64,000 nucleotides of DNA from Oscillospiraceae bacterium. Lineage in GTDB: Bacteria > Bacillota > Clostridia > Oscillospirales > Acutalibacteraceae. The first letter of the stretch is position 1; each line of letters opens with the position of its first letter. The notes under the pieces were generated by a model that had not been told where the DNA came from, did not search any database, and worked only from the letters and a program-made list of their open reading frames with translations. The DNA is taken from assembly GCA_015066345.1 (NCBI GenBank), contig SVOQ01000005.1, positions 45,304 through 109,303 on the forward strand, written 5' to 3'. This document shows, in pieces, positions 1 to 9,055 of this stretch. Made by a program: the position numbers and the translations under genes.

Positions 1-22
1 TAAAATTATATCAAAAATAGTA

Positions 23-50
23 TTGCAAATAATCATAAAAATGATACAAT
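23..50 (+). promoter_or_regulatory. Candidate sigma-A promoter for the first operon
   Basis: TTGCAA (23-28) and TACAAT (45-50) are separated by 16 bases. They lie just upstream of the oxidoreductase gene that starts at 84. Confidence 0.45.
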
Positions 51-83
51 TGACTTGTGATTTTAAATTTTGGAGGTTTTTTT

Positions 84-1154
84 ATGAAAACTTTAAAAGC
101 CGCAGTTATAGGTGTGGGTGGCATATCTAACGAGCATATTAACGGATATATTAAAAATCCCAATGTTGAACTCTATGCCTTCTGCGATATTAATGAGAAA
201 CAACTTAAATATATGGCGGAAAAATACGGTATTCCCCAGGAACGTTGCTTCCTCGACAAGGACGAAATGTTAAAGGCTTTACCCGAAATTGATATTGTAA
301 GTGTTACAACCTGGAACTCCGCTCATGCCGAGTGTACTATTGCAGCCCTTAACGCGGGTAAGGATGTTATCTGCGAAAAGCCTATGGCAATGAATACTGC
401 CGAGGCAGAGGCAATGCTTGAAGCCGCTAAAAAGAACGGCAGACATCTTCAGATTGGTTTCGTTCGTCGTTATGGTAACGATGCGGATGTTATGCGTGAT
501 TTTATTGATGCGGGTAAATTCGGCGAGATTTATTATGCTAAGGCTACATATTTACGTCGTAATGGTAATCCCGGCGGTTGGTTCGGCGATAAATCCCGTT
601 CAGGTGGCGGACCTCTTATAGATTTGGGCGTTCACGTTATTGACCTTTCAAGATACCTTTGCGGTAATCCCAAGCCCGTTTCAGTTTACGGTGCAACATT
701 CCGGAAATTATTTAACAGACCCGACATAAAAACAGGTAAGGGTTACACATCTGTTTCTGCAGGTGAAAATGATATCTGTGACGTTGAGGACCTTGCAACT
801 GCTCTTATTCGTTTTGATAACGGATTTGTTCTTTCCGTTGAAGCAAGTTTCTCTCTCAATATTAAAAACGGTGAGGGTAATATTCAGTTCTTCGGTACAA
901 AAGCGGGTGCTAAACTCGACCCTCAGGTTGAAATTTTTACAGATGAAAACGGATATCTCGTTGATTTAAGCTTCAATAATGATACAAGCCTTTCATTTGA
1001 CGGTCTTTTCTGTCGTGAAATCAATCATTTTGTTGACTGCGTATTGAACGGTACACCTTGTATTGCTCCCGCAGAGGATGGCGTTGAAATTATGAAAATA
1101 CTTGACGCTATTTATGAATCTGCAAGAACGGGTCACGAGGTAGTTATCGGTTAA
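84..1154 (+). CDS. Gfo/Idh/MocA family NAD(P)-dependent oxidoreductase
   Basis: Seen: a 356-residue protein with an N-terminal Rossmann fingerprint GVGGIS (residues 10-15) and the family EKP motif (residues 98-100), followed by the C-terminal alpha/beta substrate domain. The ATG at 84 is preferred over the upstream in-frame ATG at 57 because a TGGAGG ribosome site sits about 8 bases before it. Known: these enzymes oxidise or reduce sugars, inositols and their derivatives in the cytoplasm with NAD(P). Inferred: the substrate is unknown. The TAATG overlap with the next gene shows they are co-translated with a small membrane protein, so a sugar-uptake or sugar-modification role is possible. Confidence 0.9.
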   Translation: MKTLKAAVIGVGGISNEHINGYIKNPNVELYAFCDINEKQLKYMAEKYGIPQERCFLDKDEMLKALPEIDIVSVTTWNSAHAECTIAALNAGKDVICEKPMAMNTAEAEAMLEAAKKNGRHLQIGFVRRYGNDADVMRDFIDAGKFGEIYYAKATYLRRNGNPGGWFGDKSRSGGGPLIDLGVHVIDLSRYLCGNPKPVSVYGATFRKLFNRPDIKTGKGYTSVSAGENDICDVEDLATALIRFDNGFVLSVEASFSLNIKNGEGNIQFFGTKAGAKLDPQVEIFTDENGYLVDLSFNNDTSLSFDGLFCREINHFVDCVLNGTPCIAPAEDGVEIMKILDAIYESARTGHEVVIG

Positions 1155-1687
1155 TGAAAAAAGCGAAAATCACCGCTCTTTGCGGTATGATAACGGCTAT
1201 ATCCGTTGTTTTGATGCTTGCGTCAACTCTTTTGCCGGTGCTTATGTATGTTTTACCGATAGTCACAAGTATCGGTGTGTTACTTGTAAGCGAGTTCGCA
1301 GGTAAAAAATGGGCTTTCGGTGTTTATTTTTCAACTGCGGTACTTTCAATGATTCTTCTTACGGATAAGGAAACAGCCCTTACTTATACAATGTTTTTCG
1401 GGTATTACCCGATTATAAAAAGCCTGTTCGAAAAACTTCCGCGTGTTTTGTCGCGAGTGCTTAAAACACTTGTTTTTAACTTAGCGGCGGTGGGTATAGG
1501 TTTTCTTGGTGTGTGGCTTTTCGGAGTATCAGGGGAGGAGTATACGGAGTTGGGGGAATTCACTATTCCTTTACTTCTTATCCTTGCTAACGTAACGTTT
1601 ATAATGTACGATTACGCTATTTCTAAAAACTATGTGTTAATAGACCGTATTGCCCGAAAAATCAAAGAAAAAATGAGAATGAAATAA
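1154..1687 (+). CDS. Small polytopic membrane protein, unrecognised
   Basis: Seen: 177 residues with about five or six hydrophobic segments (roughly residues 8-28, 29-46, 54-70, 76-92, 104-126 and 137-155) and a basic C-terminus (ARKIKEKMRMK). The start ATG overlaps the stop of the preceding oxidoreductase, so the two are translationally coupled. I do not recognise the family; the size and helix pattern resemble substrate-binding (S) components of ECF vitamin transporters or related Clostridia membrane proteins, but no motif confirms this. A hairpin terminator follows. Confidence 0.75.
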   Translation: MKKAKITALCGMITAISVVLMLASTLLPVLMYVLPIVTSIGVLLVSEFAGKKWAFGVYFSTAVLSMILLTDKETALTYTMFFGYYPIIKSLFEKLPRVLSRVLKTLVFNLAAVGIGFLGVWLFGVSGEEYTELGEFTIPLLLILANVTFIMYDYAISKNYVLIDRIARKIKEKMRMK

Positions 1688-1702
1688 TAATTATCTGAAC
1701 AT

Positions 1703-1747
1703 CAAGCCGTAGGGATTTACGTATCCTTTATGGCTTGTTGTATTTTT
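1703..1747 (+). terminator. Rho-independent terminator
   Basis: The arms 1703-1716 and 1723-1737 (CAAGCC...GGCTTG outermost, with wobble pairs inside) are followed by a T-rich stretch. It ends the two-gene oxidoreductase/membrane-protein unit. Confidence 0.6.
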
Positions 1748-1779
1748 AACAAAAATAGCTAATTATGGTTCATTTTCTA

Positions 1780-1809
1780 TTGACAAAGTATGGCAAAAAA
1801 AGTTATACT
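1780..1809 (+). promoter_or_regulatory. Sigma-A promoter for the dehydratase pair
   Basis: A perfect TTGACA (1780-1785) and TATACT (1804-1809) are 18 bases apart. The start codon at 1849 follows with a CGGAGG ribosome site. Confidence 0.7.
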
Positions 1810-1848
1810 TTATTTGTATGGATATTTTAGAAAACGGAGGTAATACCT

Positions 1849-3360
1849 ATGCAGAAAAAGACAGTTGCTCTTACCGGCTCCTCAGGTACAATGGGTTGGG
1901 AAGGTTTTAAAGAGCTCTATGCCAGAAAAAATGAATTCAACATCGTTGTTCTTAACAGAGACAGTGAAAAGAACAGAAAGAAATTTGCAGCTTACGAAAA
2001 CGACCCTGCAGTAAGATTGGTTTGGGGTGACCTTACTAATTATGATGATGTTCTTGAAATGGTAAACGGTGCCGATTACGTGCTTCACGTTGGCGGTATG
2101 GTTTCACCCGCTGCTGACTACTATCCCGTTAAAACTCAGAAAACAAACGTTGCTGCTGCTCAGAATATTGTTAACGCAGTTAAGGCTCAGCCCGACCCTG
2201 ACGCTGTTAAAGTTGTTTACATAGGTACAGTTGCTGAGACAGGCGACAGAAACGCTCCCATTCACTGGGGTAGAACAGGTGACCCCCTTAAGGTTAGTGT
2301 TTATGACCACTACGCTATCAGTAAAATTAAAGCTGAAGCAGTATTTGCTGAATCCGGACTTAAGCATTGGGTATCTCTCCGTCAGTCGGGTATTCTTTAC
2401 CCCGCAATCCTTAAGAATCTTGAGCCTATTATGTATCACGTACCGATTAACGGTATGCTCGAATGGGCTACTGTTGAAGATTCAGGTCGTCTTCTTGCAA
2501 ATGTTTGCGGTGACGATATCCCCGAAGAATTCTGGAGAAGATTCTACAACATCGGTTCCGGTGAAGAATACAGAATTACAAACTACGAGTTCGAAGAACT
2601 TCTTCTCGGTACACTTGGTCTCGGTTCACCCAAGAAACTCTTTGACCCCCATTGGTTCACAACCCGTAACTTCCACGGTCAGTGGTACTATGACGGTGAC
2701 GAACTCGAGAAATATTGTCATTTCCGTGCAAATATTCCTGTTAAGGATTATTTCAAGAGTATGATGAACAATGTTGAGTCTTACTACAAATTAGCATTCC
2801 TTGCAAAGCCCTTTGCACCTATTCTCAAGAAACTCTGGATGAAGAAAATCGCAGAGACTCCCGAATACGGTACACTCTGGTGGGCAGAGAATAAAGTTGA
2901 TGTAAGAATGACTGCTTACTACGGCAGTATGGAAGAATACGAGAAACTTCCCAGAAAGTGGGAGGATTTCGATATCGTTATTCCCGCTAAGCAGACAACC
3001 GCAGATGACGTTGTTGTTCTTGACCACGGTTATGATGAGAAAAAGCCCTTCGATTCTCTTACTATCGAAGACCTTCAGAAGGCTGCTGAATTCAGAGGCG
3101 GTAAATGTCTTGCAACAGAAATCGTTGATATGTATACTCCCGTTAAATGGGTAAGTGCAAGAGGTACTGAGTTCGAAATGTCACCCAACCTTGTTCTTAA
3201 GGGTGGTCATTGGTGTCCTGCTGAACTTCCCTGGCCCTGGAAATATGACGAGGAAGCAAGAATCAACCCGTTCTTCGCACAGGTTTGGGACCGTAAAGGT
3301 GAAGATAACGTATATGGTCCTGAAATTTTTGATAACTTTAAGGAGAAGGTTACAGAATGA
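1849..3360 (+). CDS. NAD-dependent epimerase/dehydratase (extended SDR)
   Basis: Seen: a 503-residue protein with the nucleotide-binding motif TGSSGTMG (residues 9-16) and the catalytic YxxxK as Y155-K159 (YAISK). The first 300 residues form the extended-SDR domain. The remaining 200 residues are extra sequence rich in Trp and charged residues, making it longer than typical sugar epimerases (310-350 residues). Known: extended SDRs act on nucleotide sugars, steroids or acyl-thioesters with NAD(P). Inferred: it works with the downstream SDR, whose start overlaps its stop (ATGA). The substrate is not evident. Confidence 0.85.
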   Translation: MQKKTVALTGSSGTMGWEGFKELYARKNEFNIVVLNRDSEKNRKKFAAYENDPAVRLVWGDLTNYDDVLEMVNGADYVLHVGGMVSPAADYYPVKTQKTNVAAAQNIVNAVKAQPDPDAVKVVYIGTVAETGDRNAPIHWGRTGDPLKVSVYDHYAISKIKAEAVFAESGLKHWVSLRQSGILYPAILKNLEPIMYHVPINGMLEWATVEDSGRLLANVCGDDIPEEFWRRFYNIGSGEEYRITNYEFEELLLGTLGLGSPKKLFDPHWFTTRNFHGQWYYDGDELEKYCHFRANIPVKDYFKSMMNNVESYYKLAFLAKPFAPILKKLWMKKIAETPEYGTLWWAENKVDVRMTAYYGSMEEYEKLPRKWEDFDIVIPAKQTTADDVVVLDHGYDEKKPFDSLTIEDLQKAAEFRGGKCLATEIVDMYTPVKWVSARGTEFEMSPNLVLKGGHWCPAELPWPWKYDEEARINPFFAQVWDRKGEDNVYGPEIFDNFKEKVTE

Positions 3361-4376
3361 AAGTATTTATGATTGGCGGTACAGGACTTCTTGGTTGTGA
3401 AGCCGCACGTATATTTATCGAAAGAGGACACGAGGTAACAAGTGTTGCTCTTCCTCCGCTTCCCGAAGGAGCACCCATTCCTGAGGAGATGAAGCTTGAA
3501 TTTTGTAATATTTACGAAAAATCAGACGATGAAATCCGCGAAATGCTCAAAGGTCAGGATTGCTTCGTTTTCGCAGCAGGTATCGACGAGCGTGTTGAAT
3601 TCCCTGCACCCGTTTACGATGCATATTACAGATACAATATTCAACCCCTTGAGAGAATTCTTCCTCTTTGTAAAGAGGTTGGTGTTAAGAGTGCGGTTAT
3701 CCTCGGTTCTTATTTCTCATATCTTGCAAAACAGCGTCCCGATATGAAGCTTACCGAAAAACATCCCTACATCAGAAGCAGAATCGATCAGGAAAATGTT
3801 GCATTCTCCTTTGCTGATGATAATTTTGATGTATCAGTTCTTGAACTTCCCTATATTTTCGGTACTCAGCCCGGCAGAAAGCCCGTTTGGGTTATCCTTA
3901 TCGAGCAGATTAAGAGAATGGATAAACTTCCCTTCACAATGTATCCCGGTGGCGGTACTGCTATGCTTACAGTACGTCAGGTTGGTGAGGTTATTGTTGG
4001 TGCTGCCGAGCAGTCAAAAGGTGCAAAGGCATGGCCCATCAGTATGTATAACCTTACTTGGAAAGAATTCCTTAAAATTGTTTATGCCGCAAGAGGTATG
4101 GGCGAGAATCGTAAAATTATCAGCGTAGCTCCCTGGATGATGAGAATGGGTCTCGGCGGAGTTAAAAAGGAATATGCCGCTAAGGGTATTGAAAGCGGTA
4201 TTGATGTTGACGGACTTGCAGATATTATGGACGTTAACCTCTTCATTCCCGACCGTTTCGCTAAAGAACTCGGTGCAACTGATGACGATATTAAATCCGC
4301 AATCTTCGATTCAATCAAAGTTTCTCAGGCATCATACGATGGCACAGTTAAACTTCTTGAAATGAAGGGCGAATAA
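3357..4376 (+). CDS. NAD-dependent epimerase/dehydratase, second of a pair
   Basis: Seen: 339 residues with the fingerprint GGTGLLG near residues 7-13. The start overlaps the previous stop by four bases, so the two SDR genes are translationally coupled. A clear Y-x3-K is not obvious: the sequence around SYFSYLAK gives Y..K with altered spacing, so it may use a variant active site. Known: pairs of SDRs can catalyse sequential oxidation and reduction on one substrate. Inferred: the two proteins share one pathway. A strong terminator follows directly. Confidence 0.82.
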   Translation: MKVFMIGGTGLLGCEAARIFIERGHEVTSVALPPLPEGAPIPEEMKLEFCNIYEKSDDEIREMLKGQDCFVFAAGIDERVEFPAPVYDAYYRYNIQPLERILPLCKEVGVKSAVILGSYFSYLAKQRPDMKLTEKHPYIRSRIDQENVAFSFADDNFDVSVLELPYIFGTQPGRKPVWVILIEQIKRMDKLPFTMYPGGGTAMLTVRQVGEVIVGAAEQSKGAKAWPISMYNLTWKEFLKIVYAARGMGENRKIISVAPWMMRMGLGGVKKEYAAKGIESGIDVDGLADIMDVNLFIPDRFAKELGATDDDIKSAIFDSIKVSQASYDGTVKLLEMKGE

Positions 4377-4386
4377 TTAATTTTAA

Positions 4387-4415
4387 AACCGTCTGCGAAA
4401 GCAGGCGGTTTTTTT
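4387..4415 (+). terminator. Rho-independent terminator after the SDR pair
   Basis: The 10-bp stem AACCGTCTGC/GCAGGCGGTT has a GAAA tetraloop and is followed by seven T. Confidence 0.9.
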
Positions 4416-4503
4416 AATGCAAAATTCATATTTTTATGTCAAAAACCAACTTTTCCAACACTATATAACAGAGGGTGAATTTTATCATAAATTAAACTAA
4501 ATA

Positions 4504-4532
4504 TTGAATTATTATGATATTTATGCTAATAT
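4504..4532 (+). promoter_or_regulatory. Candidate promoter of the structured RNA
   Basis: TTGAAT (4504-4509) and TAATAT (4527-4532) are separated by 17 bases. Transcription would start near 4539, exactly where the long paired region begins. Confidence 0.45.
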
Positions 4533-4538
4533 TAAAAG

Positions 4539-4730
4539 CGCCAAACTAATTAAATATGTAAAGTAGTATTTTTCCCATGGGGATAGTATACCTTTTTTTT
4601 CTAAATCCGAATGAATTTGATAAAAACGCAAATTCTATTATGACGGATTTGGAAAAATACTTGCATAATTAGTTTGGCGACTATCGGAGTTTGCGTTTTT
4701 TGTGCGTCTGCTTCGGTGGGCGCACTTTTT
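4539..4730 (+). ncRNA. Candidate independent structured small RNA (about 190 nt), family unknown
   Basis: Seen: a nested helix whose 3' strand (4644-4679) is paired without a break. 4539-4552 pairs with 4666-4679 (14 perfect bp), 4557-4560 with 4662-4665 (4 bp, one wobble), 4565-4575 with 4651-4661 (11 perfect bp) and 4603-4609 with 4644-4650 (7 bp). The apical-loop segment 4622-4632 (AAAAACGCAAA) is perfectly complementary to 4690-4700 (TTTGCGTTTTT), an 11-bp pseudoknot or alternative pairing. A UUCG-capped terminator follows at 4702-4730. A promoter-like pair ends seven bases before 4539. There is no open reading frame of note. It matches no RNA family I can name; a miniature inverted-repeat element is the main alternative. 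Confidence 0.5.
4702..4730 (+). terminator. Terminator with UUCG tetraloop
   Basis: A 10-bp stem GTGCGTCTGC/GTGGGCGCAC (with wobbles) is capped by TTCG and followed by TTTTT. It closes the candidate small RNA. Confidence 0.85.
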
Positions 4731-4836
4731 ATTTGCAATAAAATGACACAATGTGTTTATACTTTGTTCATAAATTTGCGACATGGATGTATAGTCTGTA
4801 TTTTATAATTTAAACAGAATGAAATAGCAGGTATGT

Positions 4837-4877
4837 GCGAAGCCCATCATCCCTGTTTCATCTGTGATGAAATAGGG
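4837..4877 (+). repeat. Mosaic intergenic repeat, copy 1 (core hairpin)
   Basis: GCGAAGCCCATCAT is followed by the hairpin CCCTGTTTCATC-TGT-GATGAAATAGGG (4851-4877). This is the core of the repeat family also found near 8.6, 24.2, 31.7, 39.3 and 53.7 kb. Confidence 0.75.
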
Positions 4878-4909
4878 ACGGCAGGGACCACCATCACGCT
4901 AAGCAGATG

Positions 4910-5319
4910 TTTGTTCTACCTCTCTGGCCTAAGAGAGGGGGACCGCCCTGCAATATTTGCCTTTTTGTAATTGGTGCTAAACGTGCCGGTAGTTATATTT
5001 AAAAATACCGTCTGACGGAGCGGTGGAGAGTTCCCAACGCGTAAGCGTTGTTGAATCCTAAGATTCAATTGTAATAAATTTACCTTATCGATAAAGCAAA
5101 TAAGAACAATAATTCTATCACTAAAAAACAAAAACTTAATAACAGAAACTTTATGTCAATGGAAGCGATGCTTCCACGATGCTGACGCATCGGAAACTCT
5201 CCACCACCCGATAAAAACTATCCGTTTATTAAATTTTAGTCTCGCTTTTTGATAATTGTAAGAGGAAAATTAATTAAAAGGTGGTCCCCCTCTCTAAAGT
5301 TAGAGAGGTAGAACAAACC
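4910..5319. repeat. Inverted-repeat-bounded intergenic element (MITE-like)
   Basis: Seen: about 40-base inverted ends (4910-4947 and 5280-5319), both containing TTTGTTCTACCTCTCT...GGGGGACC in opposite orientation. Inside lies a second inverted pair (GGTGGAGAGTT at about 5021-5031 against AACTCTCCACC at about 5195-5205). Small hairpins are also present: CAACGC-GTAA-GCGTTG (5035-5050), GGAAGC-GAT-GCTTCC (5161-5175) and CGATGC-TGAC-GCATCG (5177-5192). There is no coding potential. The ends are related to the mosaic repeat family elsewhere in the window. Confidence 0.6.
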
Positions 5320-5364
5320 ACAACTTTTTAAAAATATACAAACAAATTTCAGGAGGTAAAACAA

Positions 5365-8300
5365 ATGAAGAAAACAATAAGTACTATTTTATGTATATCT
5401 TTACTCGCATCAATAATCTGCATTCCTGTATCAGCAACGGAAGAAGTAGTTATTTCAGAAAGCATAGAAGAATTCTGCGAAGATGTAAATGAAATGGTAA
5501 CAGAATATAGCGATTCCGAATTTGTTACCCCCGAGTTTATTGATGAGCAACCCTCGGAGGATGCTGATGAAAACATTGAAATCAACTATTGCCCCCGCCT
5601 TATAGTTCAGTCCGACAAACCTATTGATACATATAACGCCATTGATGTTGTAAGCGGTTTCTTTAATTTCTATATTCTTCAATTTGAAAATGAAAAAGAT
5701 ACCAACTGTGCATACGAGCAATATAAAAATAATCCTGATATTATTTCCGTTGAATATGATATTTCGTATGATGCTGTGTTAGGAACAACATCATCGGAAA
5801 CTGTTGAAAATAAAGAATTCACATACGAGGATTATAAAAACGGGTGGTATCTCGAGGCAACGGGAATGGATTTGGTTTTGGAAAAATACAAAAACCAAAA
5901 CTTACCAAAAGTCATTGTAGCTGTTGTCGACACTGGAGTGGATTTAAATTGCAAATATTTACAAGACATATTAATACCGACAGGTTTCAACAATGCTGGC
6001 GACGGTGATGAAAATTCAGAACAAGATTATGACGGACATGGAACTATGGTTTCAAGCGTTATTGCCAATTGTACAACAGATAATGTTAAAATATCAAATT
6101 ATCGTTGTATAAAAAAAGGTGGCAAAATTGAAAGTTTAGTTCTTGCTTGTTCGGCTATTCTTCAAGCAGTAAATGATGGAGCAGATGTGATTAATTGTAG
6201 TTTTATTGCTCCCGGAGAGTTCGACTTAGTACGCGAAACGGTCAAATATGCCTACTCGCAGAATGTTGCAGTTGTTGTTGGTGCAGGTAATTTACCCAAC
6301 AATCTAAGTTTAACATCTGCCAATGCATTAAATTCTTCTGAGTTTACTATTACTGTAGGTGCATACAACAAGTTGGGTGTACCATCTGCGTTTACTGCAT
6401 ATGGTGAGCCTGTAGATATTTTAGCACCTGGTGAAAATATACCTGTGTTATCTTTAAATGATACAGTAGTTTTGTCAAGCGGAACGTCTTTTTCATCGCC
6501 AATTGTTACAAGTATATATGCCATGTTTTATGCAACTCACCAGATAGCATCTTTTGCAGAGCGTTTTCGTGCAGTAGAAGGTTGTGGCTCGGCAATAAGC
6601 ACAAAATATGTTTCTGGTTATTTTGGTAGTGGCATTGCTGATTCATTGAAACTATTTGAAATCAATACAGTAGAAGAACCTCGATTTAGTCTGGAAGAAG
6701 GTAAACATATCGGTGAAATCAATCTTGAATTATTCTGTGAGGATGGAGCTGAGATTATCTATACGACAGATCAAACGTATCCATCATTAACAAATGGAAC
6801 AAGATACACCGAACCGATTAGTGTTGTGGATGAGGAAGTGTGTATTCGAGCAGTTGCATATAAAGGTACAAAACGAAGCAGTTATGTTTACAAGAAGTTT
6901 TTTGCAGTGACTCCAGGAAATGATAATATGTTTACTATTAACAAAGATGGTGTCATTACCGAATATAAAGGTAACGCAAAGTATCTTAAAATCCCCGAGG
7001 TTATAAATGGTATAAAAGTGATAGATATATCTTCATATAGTGGATTTGATAAGGCAGAACTTTACGGTGTTATTCTTCCGGACACCATGAAATATCTTGG
7101 CTGGACGGTAGAAAGTTATGAGCGTTATACTACTACTGATGAGCAAATAGGTGCTTTTAATGATAATCAAACGTTAGAATTTATTATAGGTAATGGAATA
7201 AAAACTGTAGGTTATTATGGTGTGTCTTTTCTTCCTCAACTTAAGGAGGTGGAGTTTCCAAATTGCGAAGAAATTATGTGTTCCGGTTTTTATCAATCTG
7301 GTTTAGTTGGTGCGGAATTCCCCAAAGTAAAAAAAATTGATAATGAAGCTTTTTACGAAAATGAGCGTTTGCGTGAAATATATTTACCGGAATGTGAAGA
7401 AATGGGATATGGGGTTTTTGATGGTAACAATGTTTTAAGAATTCTTTACTCCCCCAATATAAACTTTATGGATAAACAACAATTTGTTGATAATATCTTT
7501 ACTTTGGATAATCCAGGAGCTAGTAAACGTGTTCTCAGTGAGTGTACACGAATAAGTAATATTGATTTACCTTCAATGGAAACTATTGGAAGTGATTTTT
7601 TTAATAGGTCGGCTATTAAAGAACTTTATTTGTCAAATGTAAAATACATATACGATTTACCAAACACACTAAATATAAATAGTTCTCATTATGGTGATTA
7701 TTATTTACCGGTAACTGTATCTCTTACCTTACCCTCAACTCTAAAATACTGTGTCCCTGCAACAGACTACAAAAACGAATTTATCGAATATGTAGTTTAC
7801 GGCACAGCAAGTGAAGAAAACTATGCTAAACAATGGGCAGAGGAAAATGGCATTAAGTTCATTAACCTATCTCAAGAAACTGCTATTGTTGAGGATGTTG
7901 AGCCCATTTGGGATAAATATTCATACGAGCCACTTGAGTTTGATGCAAGAGGATTTAACCGAACCTATCAGTGGTACGGCTCAAAGGATGAAGTTCAGGG
8001 GGATAGCGACGATAAAGCTATAAGCGGAGCTACCGCAAAGACATTTGACCCGGGCGAAGATGCCAAATATCAGTATTATTACTGCAAAATGACGAGTACG
8101 GATATTGACGGTTCGGGTAATACCTTAAGCACCTTTACCGTCGATAGCTCTATGTGTCAGAACCGATTCCATCTTATGTACGCTAAAGACGATACATATA
8201 TAGATTTTACTAATAAATATATCTTTACTTTGCAACAGGGACGTATGAATGTGTTGGATATTGTGGGCGTACCCTCAACGACCGATTACTATTATTTCCC

Positions 8301-8574
8301 ATCACACGGAATTCTTAAACAGTTTTTCTACGGCACAGGTTCAGCATTTATAATTTACACAAACGGTACTCAGCAGACCAGATATATGATAGTGGTGCAG
8401 GGTGATACCAACGGCGACAGCTTCGTGGATGCTTTGGACGTTGCTGATGTTGAAAAAACCGTCAACGGAAACTACAATCTTTATGATGAATATTACCTTG
8501 CGGCAGACCTTGACTGCGACGAAGGCTTAAGTGTGTCCGATTACCAACAAGTTGTAAACCGCGCGTTGGCATAA
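5365..8574 (+). CDS. Secreted subtilisin-like serine protease with LRR region and dockerin
   Basis: Seen: 1069 residues with a signal peptide (about 1-24, cut after VSA). The S8 peptidase triad is D189 (VVDTGVD), H225 (GHGT) and S375 (GTSFSSP). A chitobiase-C-like beta domain lies near 435-515 and BspA-type leucine-rich repeats at about 530-820. An Ig-like stretch is followed by a C-terminal type I dockerin with two calcium loops (GDTNGDSFVDALDVADVEK and the DLDCDEGLSVSDYQ region). The ribosome site is AGGAGG. Known: dockerins attach enzymes to cohesin scaffolds on the cell surface. Inferred: an extracellular, scaffold-bound protease. It stands alone between repeat blocks. Confidence 0.9.
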   Translation: MKKTISTILCISLLASIICIPVSATEEVVISESIEEFCEDVNEMVTEYSDSEFVTPEFIDEQPSEDADENIEINYCPRLIVQSDKPIDTYNAIDVVSGFFNFYILQFENEKDTNCAYEQYKNNPDIISVEYDISYDAVLGTTSSETVENKEFTYEDYKNGWYLEATGMDLVLEKYKNQNLPKVIVAVVDTGVDLNCKYLQDILIPTGFNNAGDGDENSEQDYDGHGTMVSSVIANCTTDNVKISNYRCIKKGGKIESLVLACSAILQAVNDGADVINCSFIAPGEFDLVRETVKYAYSQNVAVVVGAGNLPNNLSLTSANALNSSEFTITVGAYNKLGVPSAFTAYGEPVDILAPGENIPVLSLNDTVVLSSGTSFSSPIVTSIYAMFYATHQIASFAERFRAVEGCGSAISTKYVSGYFGSGIADSLKLFEINTVEEPRFSLEEGKHIGEINLELFCEDGAEIIYTTDQTYPSLTNGTRYTEPISVVDEEVCIRAVAYKGTKRSSYVYKKFFAVTPGNDNMFTINKDGVITEYKGNAKYLKIPEVINGIKVIDISSYSGFDKAELYGVILPDTMKYLGWTVESYERYTTTDEQIGAFNDNQTLEFIIGNGIKTVGYYGVSFLPQLKEVEFPNCEEIMCSGFYQSGLVGAEFPKVKKIDNEAFYENERLREIYLPECEEMGYGVFDGNNVLRILYSPNINFMDKQQFVDNIFTLDNPGASKRVLSECTRISNIDLPSMETIGSDFFNRSAIKELYLSNVKYIYDLPNTLNINSSHYGDYYLPVTVSLTLPSTLKYCVPATDYKNEFIEYVVYGTASEENYAKQWAEENGIKFINLSQETAIVEDVEPIWDKYSYEPLEFDARGFNRTYQWYGSKDEVQGDSDDKAISGATAKTFDPGEDAKYQYYYCKMTSTDIDGSGNTLSTFTVDSSMCQNRFHLMYAKDDTYIDFTNKYIFTLQQGRMNVLDIVGVPSTTDYYYFPSHGILKQFFYGTGSAFIIYTNGTQQTRYMIVVQGDTNGDSFVDALDVADVEKTVNGNYNLYDEYYLAADLDCDEGLSVSDYQQVVNRALA

Positions 8575-9055
8575 AGCGAAGCCTCGCCCTCATGCGTAAG
8601 GAGGAGGGGGGACCACCGTCAGGTGGTGGGAGGTCCTATCATCCCTGTCCGCCTTGGCGGATAGGGAGGGGGCAAGGAACACGACCGCGTCCTGTGGACG
8701 GAGCAGGGAGTGTGAGTTGGCGTAGCGGTCAAAATCGTTAGCGACGAACAGGAGCGACCAGCGATTTTGGGCACCGCAAGTGGACTTAATATCAGTTTGT
8801 TTATTGATAAAGTTTCAAGCGAGTAACAAACTTTTTTATTTTGGTGGTGGGTAGTTCTCTTACCTTTAGTTGCCTGTTGGTTAGAAGAGCCGTAAGGTAC
8901 GCATCTATGCGTACCGCAAAAGATAAAGCTCATCTTTGCAGTGTGTTGTATAGTAAAACTTGCTATCCTTACTCGCGGGACGGATAGATCCGTCCCTTAC
9001 AGCGTTTTGTTGTTCTATCCGACCGAAGAATATTGGTTAGTGAACTACTTATTAT
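8575..9055. repeat. Mosaic intergenic repeat, copy 2
   Basis: This non-coding block directly follows the subtilase stop. It holds the core hairpin CCCTGTCCGCC-TT-GGCGGATAGGG (8643-8666), ACCACC-GTCA-GGTGGT, the conserved GGTGGTGGGTAGTTC string near 8843, and the near-palindrome GGGACGGATAGATCCGTCCC (8975-8994) in reverse orientation. Confidence 0.75.

Noticed and set aside
2231..2764. Long open frame overlapping the first SDR gene in another phase
   Set aside because: It is a shadow of the clearly coding SDR frame, with no ribosome site and no recognisable domain.
4565..4600. An early terminator (CCC-ATG-GGG hairpin followed by eight T)
   Set aside because: The stem is only three GC pairs, and the same bases fit better in the long helix; kept only as a possible alternative fold.
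4539..4730. 6S RNA as an identity for the structured transcript
   Set aside because: Size is right, but 6S needs a closing stem of both ends and a symmetric central bubble; here all bulges are on one strand and there is a separate terminator.
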